Shown: piece after piece, positions 9,672-19,284 of the stretch
Layout: the number at the start of each line of letters is the position of its first letter
Position numbering within the stretch: position 1 is the stretch's first letter
Assembly (NCBI GenBank): GCA_947165295.1
Contig: CAMUZU010000005.1
Coordinates: 32,604-96,603 of the forward strand
Source: an uncultured Selenomonadales bacterium
Lineage (GTDB): Bacteria > Bacillota > Negativicutes > Selenomonadales > Selenomonadaceae
Reading direction: 5' to 3'
Length of the DNA: 64,000 nt
Made by a program: the position numbers and the translations under genes
Notes under the pieces: model-generated
Databases searched by the model: none
What the model was told of the DNA's origin: nothing
Seen by the model: the letters and a program-made list of their open reading frames with translations, nothing else

Positions 9672-11237
9672 TCAAGCGGTTTGATACCACTGTTTGGAGT
9701 TGAAGCCGTACCAGTAAGTTGAGCCGTCCGCCAAGACGAAATCCGCGCTTGCGGCGGAAGTGCCCGTGACCGTCAAGACATTGCCCGTGTTGAACAGAAT
9801 GCCGACAGAGTTTCCGTCCGACGCGGTTAAAGAAATGTCGCTCAACGTCACGTCGCGAAGATAAACCGTGTCGAAAGCCGACGCGTCGACGAATGAGTCG
9901 GAGCCTTCGCTTTTGCCGCTGACGAAAACATCCGTGCCCGTGTTGCCGACAAGAACGTCCGCCGCGACATCAGAGCCGCCCCACAAGCTTGAACCGCCGT
10001 CGCCCGCAAAAATCACGTCGCCGCCGTAACGACTGCCCGCGATAAGTTCACGGCTTGAAAACCCACGCCCGTCAATCACGCCCGGCAAATAACTTTCATA
10101 CGCGGCAAGGAAAGTTTGTCCCGCCATGTTCGACACGTCGACGATTTTGTTCCAGATATTTTGAACGGTGAGCGTGCCGAAACTTGAGCCGAGTAGCAAG
10201 TTGCCGACGCCGTCGAAAGTTGCGTTCGCGAAGTCCGCGCCGAAATAAATCTTGTTGCCCGACGCGTAATTTGAAATGACTTGGTTGCCGCCCGTGTAAA
10301 CGTTCGGATTGAACATCCAATCGCTCGGCCACGTCGAAGAGTCGTTTGGGTCGGCAACAATCGTCGCGGGGACAAGCAGGTTGCCCGTCGTTGAAGTTAT
10401 CGGAACGCGTGACATTTCGTTTGGCGTCACGGTGATTGAATCGGTTGACGTGCCGCCGAACATTTGAACCCAGTAATTGCCGTAAGTTCCCAAAGAATCC
10501 TGCGCGTAACCGACGCCGAGTTGAGTGAAGCCCGAATTCAAAATGTTTGCGCGGTGCCCTTCGGAATTCATCCACGCCGTAACGACATCCGAAGACGACG
10601 TTTGACCTGCGGCAATGTTTTCGCCCGTCGACGAATATTGCCCGTTAAGCACGGTGAAACAACTTGAGCCGTCGGGGCGCGTGTGACCGAAGATTTTAAT
10701 AATCTCCTGCGCACGAACCGACGAGCCGCTTGTCAAGTCTTGATTGAGCGTCAACGGCGTCAAATTTTGCGATTCGCGTTCGTCGTTGGTGAGTTCAAGC
10801 ACGTCCCAAACTCCGTCGGGAGCCGTCCCGTCGAAATAATTTTTCGACTCCCGCGTACCTTTGAGCGTCACGCTGAAAAGTCCGTCGCCACTCGACACGA
10901 TTAAATCGTTTCCGTTGTCGGCGATTGCAAGTTGTGGAGCCGTCGAACCCGTGACGATGATTTTATCGTCGGCGTAATCGACGTCTTCAATCACCGCCGA
11001 AACGGAAGCCGCCGCGCTGTAGTAAAACGCGAAAGTGTCGGAACCGTTGCCGCCCGAAAGCGTGCCGTTGCCGCCCGAAAGTTGAATCAGATCGTCGCCC
11101 GAACCGCCGATTAAAAGAACTCCGCCGTGATTCGCGCTCGTCAAGGTGTCGTTGCCCGCAAGTCCGTAAACCTGCGTGTTGTCCGCCGCGACAGTCAAGC
11201 CGTCGTTTTGCGTCGTGCCGTGAAGAACCGTCGACAT
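9672..11237 (-). CDS. secreted CAP (SCP/PR1-like) domain protein with RTX-like repeats
   Basis: Start MSTVLHGTTQNDGL with GGGGAGATG upstream; VLELTNDERESQNLTPL...GENIAAG...WMNSEGHRANILNSGFTQLGVGYA is a CAP signature; GGSGDDLIQLSGGNGTLSGGNGSD repeats. Confidence 0.85.
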   Translation of the reverse strand: MSTVLHGTTQNDGLTVAADNTQVYGLAGNDTLTSANHGGVLLIGGSGDDLIQLSGGNGTLSGGNGSDTFAFYYSAAASVSAVIEDVDYADDKIIVTGSTAPQLAIADNGNDLIVSSGDGLFSVTLKGTRESKNYFDGTAPDGVWDVLELTNDERESQNLTPLTLNQDLTSGSSVRAQEIIKIFGHTRPDGSSCFTVLNGQYSSTGENIAAGQTSSSDVVTAWMNSEGHRANILNSGFTQLGVGYAQDSLGTYGNYWVQMFGGTSTDSITVTPNEMSRVPITSTTGNLLVPATIVADPNDSSTWPSDWMFNPNVYTGGNQVISNYASGNKIYFGADFANATFDGVGNLLLGSSFGTLTVQNIWNKIVDVSNMAGQTFLAAYESYLPGVIDGRGFSSRELIAGSRYGGDVIFAGDGGSSLWGGSDVAADVLVGNTGTDVFVSGKSEGSDSFVDASAFDTVYLRDVTLSDISLTASDGNSVGILFNTGNVLTVTGTSAASADFVLADGSTYWYGFNSKQWYQTA

Positions 11238-11360
11238 TAAATCATCTCCCCGAAAAGTTTTCGCGTACATTATAGCACAACGGCAATTAGTAATGCGTAA
11301 TGCGAAATGCATAATTGGTGCCGGATTTTCCGTTGCTTGTTTGCTTGACGGGTAACGTTT

Positions 11361-12515
11361 TTGTATAATGGCGGAAATTTTCTTGAGGTGACGGCTTTGA
11401 ATCGCTACGAACACGGCGCCCGCTTTAAAAGCGGGGGAACAGTTGGTGCAACCCGCGACGTCTCGAAAAATTTGAATCGCTACGAACACGGCGGACGAGT
11501 TTACGACGCGGCGGGCAACGCGGGCGATTGGCTCGATTTCAGCGCGAACATAAATCCGCTCGGCCTGTCGGAAAAAATTCTTCGAGCGTTGACGGACAAT
11601 CTGCGCGGCGTGACGAATTATCCCGACCCGAACGCGACCGAACTCAAACGGGCGATCTGTCGACGTTACGGCGTCTCCGAAACGAATTTGGTTTTGCTCA
11701 ACGGTGCGGCGGAATTTTTTTACCTGTACCTGAACGCGACGCGACCCGCGAAAGTTTTGTTGTTCGTGCCAAGTTTTGCCGAATACGAACGTGCGGCTCG
11801 TGCGGCGTCCTGCGACGTGAAATTTTTCGTGACGCGGGCGGCGGACAATTTTTCCGTGAACATCGACGCGCTTTGTGACGCGGCAAAAAATTTCGATTGC
11901 GTGATAATCGGGCGACCGAACAACCCGACGGGCAACTTAATCGACGCGGAAAAAATTCTTCGGCTCGCGCAGATCACGAAAGTTTTGGTTGACGAATCGT
12001 TTATCGACTTCACCGACGCCGAATCCGTGCGAAAGTTCGCGTCCGAAAAAATTTCCGTCGTGCAGTCGTTGACGAAAATTTTCGCGATACCGGGCTTGCG
12101 ATTGGGCTTCGCCGTCGTCGACAAAAAACTTGCGACGCGGCTCAATCTTGCCAAAGACGTCTGGAACGTGAACTTCCTTGCGCAGAAAGCGGGCGCGGCT
12201 GCTTTGTCCGACGAAGATTTTTTGCGGCGAACGCGGGCGTGGCTGTCGACCGAAAAAATTTTCTTCATCGAACGGCTGTCGAATCTGCGCGGAGTAAAAA
12301 TTTTTCCGCCGACGGTGAATTTCGTTTTGCTGAAACTCGACACGGTTGCCGCCGCCGAAAAAGTTTTGCTCGACCTGCGCCGTGAAAAAATTTTGCTCCG
12401 AAGTTGTGCAAACTTCGAGGGACTCAACTCAAGTTATCTTCGCACGGCAATTCGTTCGCGGGCGGAAAATATCAAGCTGTTGACTGCACTTGAAAAATCT
12501 TTGGAGGCGATTTGA
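11361..12515 (+). CDS. cobD: threonine-phosphate decarboxylase (CobD-like, class I/II aminotransferase fold)
   Basis: HGGRVYDAAGNAGDWLDFSANINPLGLSEKILRAL; GRPNNPTG; VDESFIDF; SLTKIFAIPGLRLGF. Confidence 0.85.
   Translation: MYNGGNFLEVTALNRYEHGARFKSGGTVGATRDVSKNLNRYEHGGRVYDAAGNAGDWLDFSANINPLGLSEKILRALTDNLRGVTNYPDPNATELKRAICRRYGVSETNLVLLNGAAEFFYLYLNATRPAKVLLFVPSFAEYERAARAASCDVKFFVTRAADNFSVNIDALCDAAKNFDCVIIGRPNNPTGNLIDAEKILRLAQITKVLVDESFIDFTDAESVRKFASEKISVVQSLTKIFAIPGLRLGFAVVDKKLATRLNLAKDVWNVNFLAQKAGAAALSDEDFLRRTRAWLSTEKIFFIERLSNLRGVKIFPPTVNFVLLKLDTVAAAEKVLLDLRREKILLRSCANFEGLNSSYLRTAIRSRAENIKLLTALEKSLEAI
11396..11493 (+). repeat. CTTTTAAAG-hairpin element flanked by a 23-bp direct repeat, inside the 5' part of cobD
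   Basis: TTTGAATCGCTACGAACACGGCG at 11396-11418 and 11471-11493; between them CCCGCTTTAAAAGCGGG + GGAACAGTTGGTGCAACC. Confidence 0.85.
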
Positions 12516-13714
12516 TGATTCACGTTTGCTTCGGCTTGCACGACGGCGACGGCAAATACTCAAAGTTCGTCGGCACAACGATGGCTTCAATCTTCGACAA
12601 CACGGCCGCCGAAGTCACGATTCACATCTTGCACGACGACACGTTGACGGATTCAAACCGCGAAAAATTTTCGTGGCTGGCGGGGCATTACAATCAACGC
12701 GTGGAATTTCACAACGTCGACGAACTTTGCGCGGACGAGATTGCTTACCTGCGTGACAAGCTTGCCGACAAAATCAAGTCGCGCTTTAGCGTCGGTGCGT
12801 TCTATCGTCTGCTGGTCAAGAAAATTTTCGGCAGCGGGCGCATGATTTACCTTGACGCGGACATTGTCGTCAACCTGGACATTGCCGAGCTTTGGCGCGT
12901 CGACATGAAAAATTTTCCCGTCGCGTCCGTCCCCGAAGTTGTCGCGACGCACGACCGCATGATTACGAACAAGTTCCTGCTCAAGGCGGGCTTCGTGCGT
13001 GCGGAAGATTATTTTTGTTCGGGCGTGATGATGTTCGACCTCGACAAAGTTTATGATGTGCTGTTCCGCGACGCCGTGAACTTCCTGGCGTATTATTCCG
13101 CGTGCGAATCCGTCGACCAGGACGCCTTAAACATGTTCTTCAGCAAAAATTACCTCAAGCTCGCGCAGAAGTTTAATTCGTTCACCGTCGTCGAAAGTCC
13201 GCCAGTCGCGTCGAAGATTTATCATTACGCGGGCAATGATTTCGGCTTGGACACGGGCGACGCCTTCGACCGTTTGTGGTTGGAAAACTTCACGCGCACG
13301 CCGTGGTTCAACGTCGACGCGCTTGGCAACCTTGCCGAAGAATTTCGCAAAACCGCCGACGAATCTGCTTTGAACGCGCAATTCCTCATGAAAGTTTGCG
13401 TCGACCGAGGCCGTGCGTTTTTCGTCAGCCCCGGCAACGTCGAAGTCATGCGTAAAATTTTTTCCGTGCGCGACGACGAGCCGATTGTCGAAGACCGCGG
13501 CGAAAATTCTTTGACCGAGCTTTTGTCGACGATGGACGAGTTTCGCGGGCAACGAACGTTCTTCATCTTCCACGAAAATTACGCGGCGTTGCAAGCACCG
13601 TTGACACAGCGCGGCTTCGTCGAAAATCGGGACTTTGTCGACGGGCTGAACTTCATGACGCGTAAGCAGTGTAAAATGACGCCGCCCGAATATCGCTTTA
13701 TACGAGCACTGTAA
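12512..13714 (+). CDS. glycosyltransferase family 8 protein
   Basis: IHVCFGLHDGDGKYSKFVGTTMASIF...RMIYLDADIVVNLDIAELW...CSGVMMFDL. Confidence 0.85.
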   Translation: MMIHVCFGLHDGDGKYSKFVGTTMASIFDNTAAEVTIHILHDDTLTDSNREKFSWLAGHYNQRVEFHNVDELCADEIAYLRDKLADKIKSRFSVGAFYRLLVKKIFGSGRMIYLDADIVVNLDIAELWRVDMKNFPVASVPEVVATHDRMITNKFLLKAGFVRAEDYFCSGVMMFDLDKVYDVLFRDAVNFLAYYSACESVDQDALNMFFSKNYLKLAQKFNSFTVVESPPVASKIYHYAGNDFGLDTGDAFDRLWLENFTRTPWFNVDALGNLAEEFRKTADESALNAQFLMKVCVDRGRAFFVSPGNVEVMRKIFSVRDDEPIVEDRGENSLTELLSTMDEFRGQRTFFIFHENYAALQAPLTQRGFVENRDFVDGLNFMTRKQCKMTPPEYRFIRAL

Positions 13715-14841
13715 TGAAACTTTTCAACTTATCGACCCGCGAAGGTTACGGGCAATTCGTCAGCTTCGCGGGCATTTGCATGAATCTTTTGCTGTCGGCC
13801 GTCAAGCTGGTTATCGGCTTGACAAGCGGCGCGATTTCGATTGTCGCCGACGCCTTCAACAACCTGTCGGACGCGGGCACATCCGCCGTGATGCTTGCGG
13901 GTTTTCGCATTGCCGCCAAACCTGCCGACGCCGAACATCCCTTCGGGCACGGGCGTGCAGAATATCTTGCCGGACTTGCCGTCGCTGCAGCGATGATTTT
14001 TGTCGGCGGTGAACTGCTTGTAAATTCCGTTGAAAAAATTCTTGATCCGGAAACTTTGTCCGTCGACCGCGTGACGTTAATCGCGCTGATTTTGTCCGTC
14101 GCGGCGAAATTTGCCATGGGCGTGCTGTATCACCGTGCGGCGCGCAGAATCAATTCGTCGGCTCTCGACGCGGCTTCGCTCGACAGCTTCACTGACTGCT
14201 TGGCGACGGGTGCCGCAATAATTTCGATAATTGTTTGGCTGGAATTCGGATTTAACGTCGACGGCGTCGCGGGAATTTTCGTGTCGGCGTTCATACTGCG
14301 CGGCGGCTTCACGTCGCTCAAAGAAATTCTGAATCCGCTTTTGGGTGAAAGCCCGAACCGCGAACTTGTCGACGGCATAAAAAAAATCGTCACGGACGCG
14401 CCCGAAGTTCTCGGTGTCCACGACGTGATTGTTCACAGCTACGGCGCACGGCGATTTTTCGTGTCAATGCATGTCGAACTGCCCGCCAAACTTGACCTGT
14501 TGACCGCGCACGAAATTATCGACCGACTTGAACGCAAGCTTCGTTCGCGCTTCGACGTTTCGGCGACGCTTCACGTTGACCCCGTCATAACCGACGACGA
14601 AACTTTTGACGCGCTCAAATTGACGGCTCAGCAGATTTTGTCGGACATTGACAGTCGATTGACGTTGCACGATTTCCGCGTCGTGCCTTACAAGTCCGGC
14701 CGAAAGTTAATCTTCGACGTAACGGTTCCGCCGATTTTTACGTTGAGCGACAGAGAAATTCGCCGCGAGTTTCAGCGACGGTTGCTAAAACAAAATCCCG
14801 CCGACCGTGCGATAATCCAATGCGACCACGAGTATTGTTGA
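13714..14841 (+). CDS. cation diffusion facilitator family transporter
   Basis: ISIVADAFNNLSDAGTSAVML, HPFGHGRAEYLAGLAVA, DGVAGIFVS, ATLHVDPV. Confidence 0.92.
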   Translation: MKLFNLSTREGYGQFVSFAGICMNLLLSAVKLVIGLTSGAISIVADAFNNLSDAGTSAVMLAGFRIAAKPADAEHPFGHGRAEYLAGLAVAAAMIFVGGELLVNSVEKILDPETLSVDRVTLIALILSVAAKFAMGVLYHRAARRINSSALDAASLDSFTDCLATGAAIISIIVWLEFGFNVDGVAGIFVSAFILRGGFTSLKEILNPLLGESPNRELVDGIKKIVTDAPEVLGVHDVIVHSYGARRFFVSMHVELPAKLDLLTAHEIIDRLERKLRSRFDVSATLHVDPVITDDETFDALKLTAQQILSDIDSRLTLHDFRVVPYKSGRKLIFDVTVPPIFTLSDREIRREFQRRLLKQNPADRAIIQCDHEYC

Positions 14842-14866
14842 CGCGAATTAATTTTTATGTTACACT
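14838..14866 (+). promoter_or_regulatory. sigmaA-type promoter for the PIN-domain gene
   Basis: TTGACG - 17 nt - TACACT followed by AAGGAGGA RBS. Confidence 0.6.
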
Positions 14867-14897
14867 TATCGCGACAAAATACAAGGAGGAATTCACC

Positions 14898-15482
14898 ATG
14901 TACACAAACGCGTACATTTCGCAGACGTTCCTTGAGAGTTGCGTCCGCGACCGTAAAATCTTTATCGACACATCTGCCTTAATGCAAGACAGTTCGCCGA
15001 TGTTCTTTAGAAATATCGTACCGATTCTCAAGCGCGAACGCAAAGTTATCTTCGTACCGTTCAGCGTCAAACACGAACTTGAAAAGCTGACAAGCGACGC
15101 CGACTTTTGCAAACGCCGAAGGGCGATTGAAGCTCTTAAACTTTTAGCTGACAACGCGCAAGTCATTGAGTTTTGCGGCGACAACGATTGCGACTTCGCC
15201 GACAACGACATTTTGGCAACAGTTACCAAACTGCGCTTGAAACACGAAATTGTGCTTGTGACGCAAGACCGCAACTTGGCAAGCGCAGTTCTGAACCTCG
15301 GCAAGGACACTTACGCCGTCCGTTACGTAAAGAAAATTTTTGTTCAACGCCTCGACGAAAGAGGCTTTATGCAAAGAGTCTTCAACAAGCCGAAGCCCAA
15401 CGCAAAAGGCGTCGTCAATACAAACTTTGGAGACACAAGTTATCACACACCGTTTGGAGATTTCAATATCAGTTACGCGTAA
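14898..15482 (+). CDS. PIN-domain protein (putative ribonuclease)
   Basis: KIFIDTSALMQDSSPMFFRNIVPIL...VPFSVKHELEKL...ADNDILATVTKL...LVTQDRNLASAV. Confidence 0.75.
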   Translation: MYTNAYISQTFLESCVRDRKIFIDTSALMQDSSPMFFRNIVPILKRERKVIFVPFSVKHELEKLTSDADFCKRRRAIEALKLLADNAQVIEFCGDNDCDFADNDILATVTKLRLKHEIVLVTQDRNLASAVLNLGKDTYAVRYVKKIFVQRLDERGFMQRVFNKPKPNAKGVVNTNFGDTSYHTPFGDFNISYA

Positions 15483-15500
15483 CAGATTGATTAGCTCAAC

Positions 15501-15532
15501 AAAAAATCCCCGTTCGATTGAGCGGGGATTTT
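15501..15532. terminator. bidirectional intrinsic terminator
   Basis: AAAAAATCCCCGttcgattgagCGGGGATTTT between convergent genes. Confidence 0.8.
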
Positions 15533-15550
15533 CGTTTGCGCGGATTAAGT

Positions 15551-17095
15551 TTACCGTTTCATGTTGATGAGAGTTTCAAGCATTTCGTCGCCGACGGTCA
15601 TGATTTTCGAGTTGGATTGGAAGCCGCGTTGCGTGACGATCATGTCGGCGAATTCGTTTGCCAAATCGACGTTCGACATTTCCAAAGCGGAAGGCGTAAT
15701 GCGCACGCCCAGCGCGTCAACCGTGCTGACATTTGCCGCACCGGAGTTGTTTGATTCCGTGTAAGTGCTTGTGCCGATTTTCGTCAAGCCGCTGAAGTTG
15801 ACGAACTGCGCGACGGCAATTTGAGCCTCGTCCTGAATGACGCCGTTGGTGTACGTGCCCTGAATGACGCCGCTTGAATCAATTGAAATGCTCTGCAAGA
15901 TGCCGTAAGCGTTGCCGTCGGTCGTCGGGTAAACCGAGTTGTTGCCGGTGTACTGTGTCAAGCCGCTGAAATCGACGGTGACTTGTTGCGGGGTCGTCGC
16001 GCCGACACCTTTTGCCGCCACAAAACCTAATGTGGTTGTTGCGTCTTCGGTTACGTTTGTGTTTGCGTTGCCGTTGTCTGCAACTTTCAACGAGCCGTCC
16101 GAGTTGAAGTAAATGCTTTTGCAGAACTTGCCGTTTGTGTCAGCCGAGCCGGTTGTATTGGCGGGGATTGTTACGCTTGAACCCGAAGAATCAATGTACA
16201 CGGTTTCCGGCGGAGCAGTTATCGCGGCAATTTCGGCGGCGGTCATTTCGGTGCCGTCCTCTTTCACACCCGTGGGCGAAAGGTACATGCGCCATTCGTT
16301 GTCGGTTGCGTCTTGCTTTCTGTCCAAAAGGAGCGTGACGGAGTGCGTGCCGCCTTCCGCGTCGTAAACGTTGGCAACGGTCGTGACGGGGATTGAGTAA
16401 CCGACTTCATAATAGCCGCTGGTTACGCGTCTGGTTGAGCCGTCGCTCAAAGTAAGCGTTGCCATAATGTTCGTGTTGCCGTCGATGAAAACGCCGTTCG
16501 TTGCAGATTGGGCACTTTGACCGCGTTGGATATATGAAATGCCCGTGATGATTAAATCGCTTGCGTTGAGGTTGCCGTTGTATTCGATTGAAGTTGTTTC
16601 GTTGGCGGGCATGGTTTTGCCTGCGCGAACGTTGATGTCTTCGGTCAAGGCGTTTGTGTTGATTACGCCGTCGATACCGTTCCAGCCTTGGACTTTCATG
16701 CCGCTGCCGGGCAGGACGTAGTTGCCTTCCGCGTCGAATTCAAATGCGCCGTCGCGAGTGTAAACGGTTTGTCCGCCGTCGCTCAAGACGAACAGCGCGT
16801 TGCCCGAAAGTGCGACGTCTGTGTTCTTGCCCGTTGCCTGCGGGGAGCCGTCCGCCGTCAAAAGGTCAATGCTTGCAACCGCGGCACCGAGACCGATTTG
16901 GCGCGGGCTGATACCGCCGCGAGTGTCCGACGGAGCGGAAGCGCCGACTTGCGTTTGGCTCAACACGTCCGCAAAAGTCGTGCGGCTGGACTTAAAGCCG
17001 ACGGTGTTGATGTTTGAAATGTTGTTGCCGATAACGTCCATGCGCGTTTGGTGAATTTTTATTCCGGAAACGCCGGCGTACAGGGAACGCATCAT
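15551..17095 (-). CDS. flgE: flagellar hook protein FlgE
   Basis: MMRSLYAGVSGIKIHQTRMDVIGNNISNINTVGFKSSRTTFADVLSQT; C-terminal VDLANEFADMIVTQRGFQSNSKIMTVGDEMLETLINMKR. Confidence 0.95.
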   Translation of the reverse strand: MMRSLYAGVSGIKIHQTRMDVIGNNISNINTVGFKSSRTTFADVLSQTQVGASAPSDTRGGISPRQIGLGAAVASIDLLTADGSPQATGKNTDVALSGNALFVLSDGGQTVYTRDGAFEFDAEGNYVLPGSGMKVQGWNGIDGVINTNALTEDINVRAGKTMPANETTSIEYNGNLNASDLIITGISYIQRGQSAQSATNGVFIDGNTNIMATLTLSDGSTRRVTSGYYEVGYSIPVTTVANVYDAEGGTHSVTLLLDRKQDATDNEWRMYLSPTGVKEDGTEMTAAEIAAITAPPETVYIDSSGSSVTIPANTTGSADTNGKFCKSIYFNSDGSLKVADNGNANTNVTEDATTTLGFVAAKGVGATTPQQVTVDFSGLTQYTGNNSVYPTTDGNAYGILQSISIDSSGVIQGTYTNGVIQDEAQIAVAQFVNFSGLTKIGTSTYTESNNSGAANVSTVDALGVRITPSALEMSNVDLANEFADMIVTQRGFQSNSKIMTVGDEMLETLINMKR

Positions 17096-17303
17096 GATAA
17101 ATCACTTCTCCTTTATTGATTCGGCGCGTCGAATGTCGACTGCCGCGGGTCGGATTTATTTGACGTTCCGTGTCCAAAGAGTTTCCTTCGTGTCTGACCC
17201 GATTGCGTTAAAAATTTTCGTTTACTATATCGGCGATTGTTCGCGGCGACTTAAATAAACTTTTCGGGCGTGTCGTCTTCGATTCGGCTGATTCGTGTTA
17301 ATC

Positions 17304-17404
17304 TACTTTTCTTTTGGCGCAAAAGAAAAGTAGCAAAAGAAAACAGCCCGCAGGTGAAACATCCTGTTTCAACCGCGGGCGGCGGCCGTCATCCATGACG
17401 GCCG
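17304..17404 (+). repeat. dispersed triple-hairpin intergenic repeat, copy C (subfamily 1)
   Basis: TACTTTTCTTTTGGCGCAAAAGAAAAGTA...GCCCGCAGGTGAAACATCCTGTTTCAACCGCGGGC...GGCCGTCATCCATGACGGCC. Confidence 0.9.
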
Positions 17405-17421
17405 GATTTACGCATTGCTTT

Positions 17422-19284
17422 TCAGTGGCGTTTGACTTGATAGAACTTCAGCAGGTCGCGAACTCTTTCATGCACAGCGGCGGCAATGTCTTCGTCGCTG
17501 AATTTGTTCGCCGCGATAATCGTTTGAGCTTCGGTAAGTTCGGCCGCGTCAAGCGACAGAAATTTGTCGCGCCAAAGTTTCGTTTGCGTGTCCTCGTACT
17601 TGAGGCGATAAATGATAAACGTTTCGGGCATCCACAAAAGTTCGCGGAATTCGTCGACGCTCTTGCCGAAAGCCTTCTCGAAGAATTCGCGCCCGCGTCC
17701 GACTTTGCCTTTCGTCGCGTTGATTATCGCCTGAATCGCACGGATAAATTTTTTGTTCCACTTGTCGCCGACGAAGTCGCGGTTGCTGAAATACTGCGGT
17801 TCACTTATCGGGCAATAACGCATCGGAAACGAATAAATCGACACGTCCAGCTCTTCGCAAAGGTCAATGTTGATTTTCAGCCGCGTGTACAAATCTTCGG
17901 GCGCGTCGGTGAAGTTGTACAGCAAGTAATTCGACAGGTCGCGCACGCCGTGTTTGGCCGCCAACCGAATCGCCCGCTCGTAAATGTCGCGCTGTTCAAT
18001 GTGGTCAAACGCAATGCGCGCCGGCCGCAAATTCAATTCCGCCAGCCGCGACATCTTGTGCTCGTCAATCAAGCGTGCGTCCAAGCCCTGATTGAAGTCG
18101 ACGTAGCGGGCAAGTTTATTTCGACGAAAATATTTCGTGAACAGCGGGCGAACGAAGTCATCCAGCGCGAAAATTTTTTCTTTGGTCGCGGCGTGAACGT
18201 TCAGCAGAAAGTTTTGTTCGCGTGTCAAAAAAAATTCGCCCTTCAGCTTGTCGGGCAACTTTTTACTTAACGCGTCGTACAGCCGAATCATCTTGCGAAG
18301 ATAAGCGCGGTCGTTGAAGCATGCGCGAAGATTTTTCAGCGTGACGGCGTATTCGTCGGGCGGTTGATACGTCGCGCCTTTGCCGAAGCCGCAAGCTTTA
18401 ATCTCGTCGACAATTTCGTCAAACTTCGCGGAGGCAAGGACATTGTTGTCCATGAGCAAAAGATTTCGTCGTGCGCCGAAAAGTTCATCGGTCGTGTGCA
18501 GTTGATTCAAAATCGCCACGTGATCTTTGTAATGCGGCTCAAGAATTCTCACCGCGCAGAACGGACATTTGCGGATACAACCGCGGGTCGTGTACGTCAA
18601 GTAAGCGTCGGCGGCGGGATATTCGTAGTCGATTTCGTCGAGAATCGAATAATCGGGCGGCAACGTGTCAATAATCGTGTCGTCGTCCTTGCCGAGGTCG
18701 CCCGGCTTGTCGAGCAAACCTTCATGCGGCTTGATACCCGTGACGCGTTCAAATTCTTTCGGCACGAGAGTCGCGGCGACGCCTCCGACGAAAATTTTTC
18801 CGCCGCGTGACAGAAACTTTTTCGCGTAATTAATCGTGGCGACGGTCTCATCAAAGTAAAACGTGAACAACGAATTGACGCAGATTGTGTCGAACGTCGG
18901 GAAGTCTTCGCGCTTGAAACGTTCGTGCAGTTCGCCAAGAAACTCTTCGCAAAAAAAATTCCCGCGCAGGTTCGGCACGACGTCAAGCAAAGTTTTTTTG
19001 CCCGTGCGTATGAAGTCGAGCAACTTGTCCGCGTGCCTGCCGAAAAGTTTTGCGGGTTCCGACTTGTTTAGCGGCTGATGAATTTTCCACAGCCCGACAG
19101 AATCGTCGCAGTCCGCCGCAAAAAATTTTTCCAGCAACAGTTGCGCGCCGAAACGTTTCAGGTCGCCTTTGAAAAACCGCACGTCGTCGCCGCGCACAAA
19201 CCGAAAGTACCACGCCAGCTTCATCAGGTTCGCGGGAATGTACTTGTTCTTGTAATTCGGTTCGATTAACAGGACGCGGCTCAT
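17422..19284 (-). CDS. radical SAM protein (B12-binding-like N-terminal region); last gene of the HerA/NurA-like operon
   Basis: MSRVLLIEPNYKNKYIPANLMKLAWYF; TYTTRGCIRKCPFCAVRILEP (CxxxCxxC); ATGA overlap with the upstream gene. Confidence 0.85.
   Translation of the reverse strand: MSRVLLIEPNYKNKYIPANLMKLAWYFRFVRGDDVRFFKGDLKRFGAQLLLEKFFAADCDDSVGLWKIHQPLNKSEPAKLFGRHADKLLDFIRTGKKTLLDVVPNLRGNFFCEEFLGELHERFKREDFPTFDTICVNSLFTFYFDETVATINYAKKFLSRGGKIFVGGVAATLVPKEFERVTGIKPHEGLLDKPGDLGKDDDTIIDTLPPDYSILDEIDYEYPAADAYLTYTTRGCIRKCPFCAVRILEPHYKDHVAILNQLHTTDELFGARRNLLLMDNNVLASAKFDEIVDEIKACGFGKGATYQPPDEYAVTLKNLRACFNDRAYLRKMIRLYDALSKKLPDKLKGEFFLTREQNFLLNVHAATKEKIFALDDFVRPLFTKYFRRNKLARYVDFNQGLDARLIDEHKMSRLAELNLRPARIAFDHIEQRDIYERAIRLAAKHGVRDLSNYLLYNFTDAPEDLYTRLKINIDLCEELDVSIYSFPMRYCPISEPQYFSNRDFVGDKWNKKFIRAIQAIINATKGKVGRGREFFEKAFGKSVDEFRELLWMPETFIIYRLKYEDTQTKLWRDKFLSLDAAELTEAQTIIAANKFSDEDIAAAVHERVRDLLKFYQVKRH

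Noticed and set aside
11300-11400. Cobalamin riboswitch upstream of cobD
   Set aside because: The leader is too short and lacks the B12-box pattern.
11396-11493. Possible integron attC site at the CTTTTAAAG element
   Set aside because: No RYYYAAC/GTTRRRY pair in the right layout, no integrase or cassette array nearby.
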